Shown: positions 13,243 to 13,895 of the stretch, in pieces
Numbering within the stretch: the stretch's first letter is position 1
Layout of the letters: the number at the start of each line of letters is the position of its first letter
Source: JADHUC01 sp964617665
GTDB lineage: Bacteria > Planctomycetota > Planctomycetia > Pirellulales > Pirellulaceae
DNA: 13,895 nucleotides
Reading direction: 5' to 3'
NCBI GenBank assembly: GCA_964617665.1
Contig: CAZUAH010000362.1
Location: 1-13,895 of the forward strand
Translations under genes and position numbers: made by a program
The notes under the pieces: model-generated
What the model was told of the DNA's origin: nothing
What the model saw: only the letters and a program-made list of their open reading frames with translations
Databases searched by the model: none

Positions 13243-13895
13243 CTACCGCTCCGACCACGTGAGGCCGAGATGCATGTCGGGTTTGGTCTTGGCGGCCCAG
13301 AGGTTCAGGAGGGCCATGACAAGGGTATCGGCGCGGGTAATGGCCTCGTAGTGGTCGTGCAGTGAACTGGCCTTCGGTAGCGGCGAGTCGTCAGGGAAGA
13401 ACGTGGCGATCGACTTGGTGGCCAACTGCTCGGCGCGGTCCAGGTGCTTCTTCTCGCCGGTCTCGCGATAGACTTCGGTCAACAGCATCACGGCGTCGCC
13501 CATTGCACCGGGCCATACTACTGCATCGAAGTTGGGATCGTTGGCCACATAGCGGTCGGCGGCGGCTGTGAACAGTTTCCGATACACGTCGTCCTTGACC
13601 TGTCGCCACCGGCAGAGGCACATCATGGCGTCCTGGGCGTCGGTGTACTTGCCGTAAGCGGTCTCCCAGGTCTTCGTACCGGTCCATGGGCCGGAGGTAT
13701 AAGCCTCCAACGTGTCGGCATTCGCACCGGATACGAAACCTCGTCCCCCGGGACCGAGATCGTGGGCGAGCTTCAGGTAGACCTTGTCGGTCTTCACGGC
13801 GCAGGTGCGCATTTTCTTTGACAACTCGTCGGGCACCATAGCCGAGCCGGTCCACAGGTCGATAGCCAGCGACAGGTTGCTCTCGGGCCAGATGT
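13243..13895 (-). CDS. C-terminal part of an unidentified helix-rich, possibly alpha/alpha-barrel, protein; N-terminus beyond the window
   Basis: The frame is open from the window end to TAG at 13245-13243, giving 216 complete codons (starting IWPESNLSLAIDLW); the true start is outside. The ATG at 13839 is internal, because coding similar to the rest continues upstream of it. The segment is rich in amphipathic helices and aromatic residues: YGKYTDAQDAMMCLCRW, LFTAAADRYV, VVWPGAMGDAVMLLTEVYRE, KKHLDRAEQLATKSIATFF, LHDHYEAITRADTLVMALL. Repeated helix pairs of this kind are typical of six-hairpin (alpha/alpha) glycosidases, lyases and epimerases, which would fit the glycan-degrading neighbourhood. 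I do not recognise the family, and no catalytic residue can be assigned. It converges on the cytochrome gene across 188 bp. Confidence 0.75.
   Translation of the reverse strand, partial: IWPESNLSLAIDLWTGSAMVPDELSKKMRTCAVKTDKVYLKLAHDLGPGGRGFVSGANADTLEAYTSGPWTGTKTWETAYGKYTDAQDAMMCLCRWRQVKDDVYRKLFTAAADRYVANDPNFDAVVWPGAMGDAVMLLTEVYRETGEKKHLDRAEQLATKSIATFFPDDSPLPKASSLHDHYEAITRADTLVMALLNLWAAKTKPDMHLGLTWSER

Noticed and set aside
1..13895. CRISPR array, tRNA, rRNA, transposase or phage genes
   Set aside because: I saw no direct-repeat array, no cloverleaf or rRNA-like sequence, and no recombinase or transposase motifs in the real reading frames.

Overview
The window looks like a piece of a planctomycete chromosome (Pirellulales-like). 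The basis is gene content: secreted sulfatases, a sialidase-type propeller protein, a DUF2961/GH172 enzyme, a LamG protein, a Tat-exported aldo/keto reductase-like protein and a multiheme cytochrome c, together with palindromic repeats that I recall from planctomycete genomes. No rRNA or other phylogenetic marker is present, so the lineage is inferred.

Minus strand, transcribed from about 10.35 kb down past base 1: a five-gene glycan-degradation cluster in the order clan-D alpha-galactosidase-like hydrolase, GH172 (DUF2961) hydrolase, 987-residue LamG/BNR/GH33 sialidase fusion, iduronate-2-sulfatase-like sulfatase (S1_7-like), and heparan-N-sulfatase-like sulfatase (S1_8-like, cut by the window edge). 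The gaps are 105, 53, -4 (ATGA overlap) and 29 bp, which fits one operon. All five products have signal peptides, so the set probably strips sulfate, sialic acid or similar acidic end sugars, and neutral sugars from a complex sulfated glycan outside the cytoplasm. No SusC/SusD pair is visible.

Plus strand, divergent from a 250 bp intergenic region: LamG protein (10598-11374), Tat-signal aldo/keto reductase-like protein (11399-12415) and tetraheme cytochrome c (12437-13054), spaced 24 and 21 bp apart. The reductase-like protein keeps only the Asp of the Asp-Tyr-Lys-His tetrad, so it is probably not a normal NADPH reductase. Its coupling to an exported cytochrome is the most intriguing functional unit here. 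A further minus-strand gene (13243 to beyond the window end) encodes the C-terminal part of a helix-rich protein, perhaps an alpha/alpha-barrel.

The most unusual sequence-level feature is a pair of unrelated palindromic elements, each with 26 bp arms, lying in frame inside coding genes. One is in the sialidase (4834-4912, perfect arms, free of stop codons in all six frames). The other is in the N-terminal region of the adjacent sulfatase (2794-2861, 23/26 arms, open in five of six frames). They resemble, in principle, the in-protein palindromic elements described in Rickettsia. A degenerate third element may lie in the convergent gap near 13156-13187.
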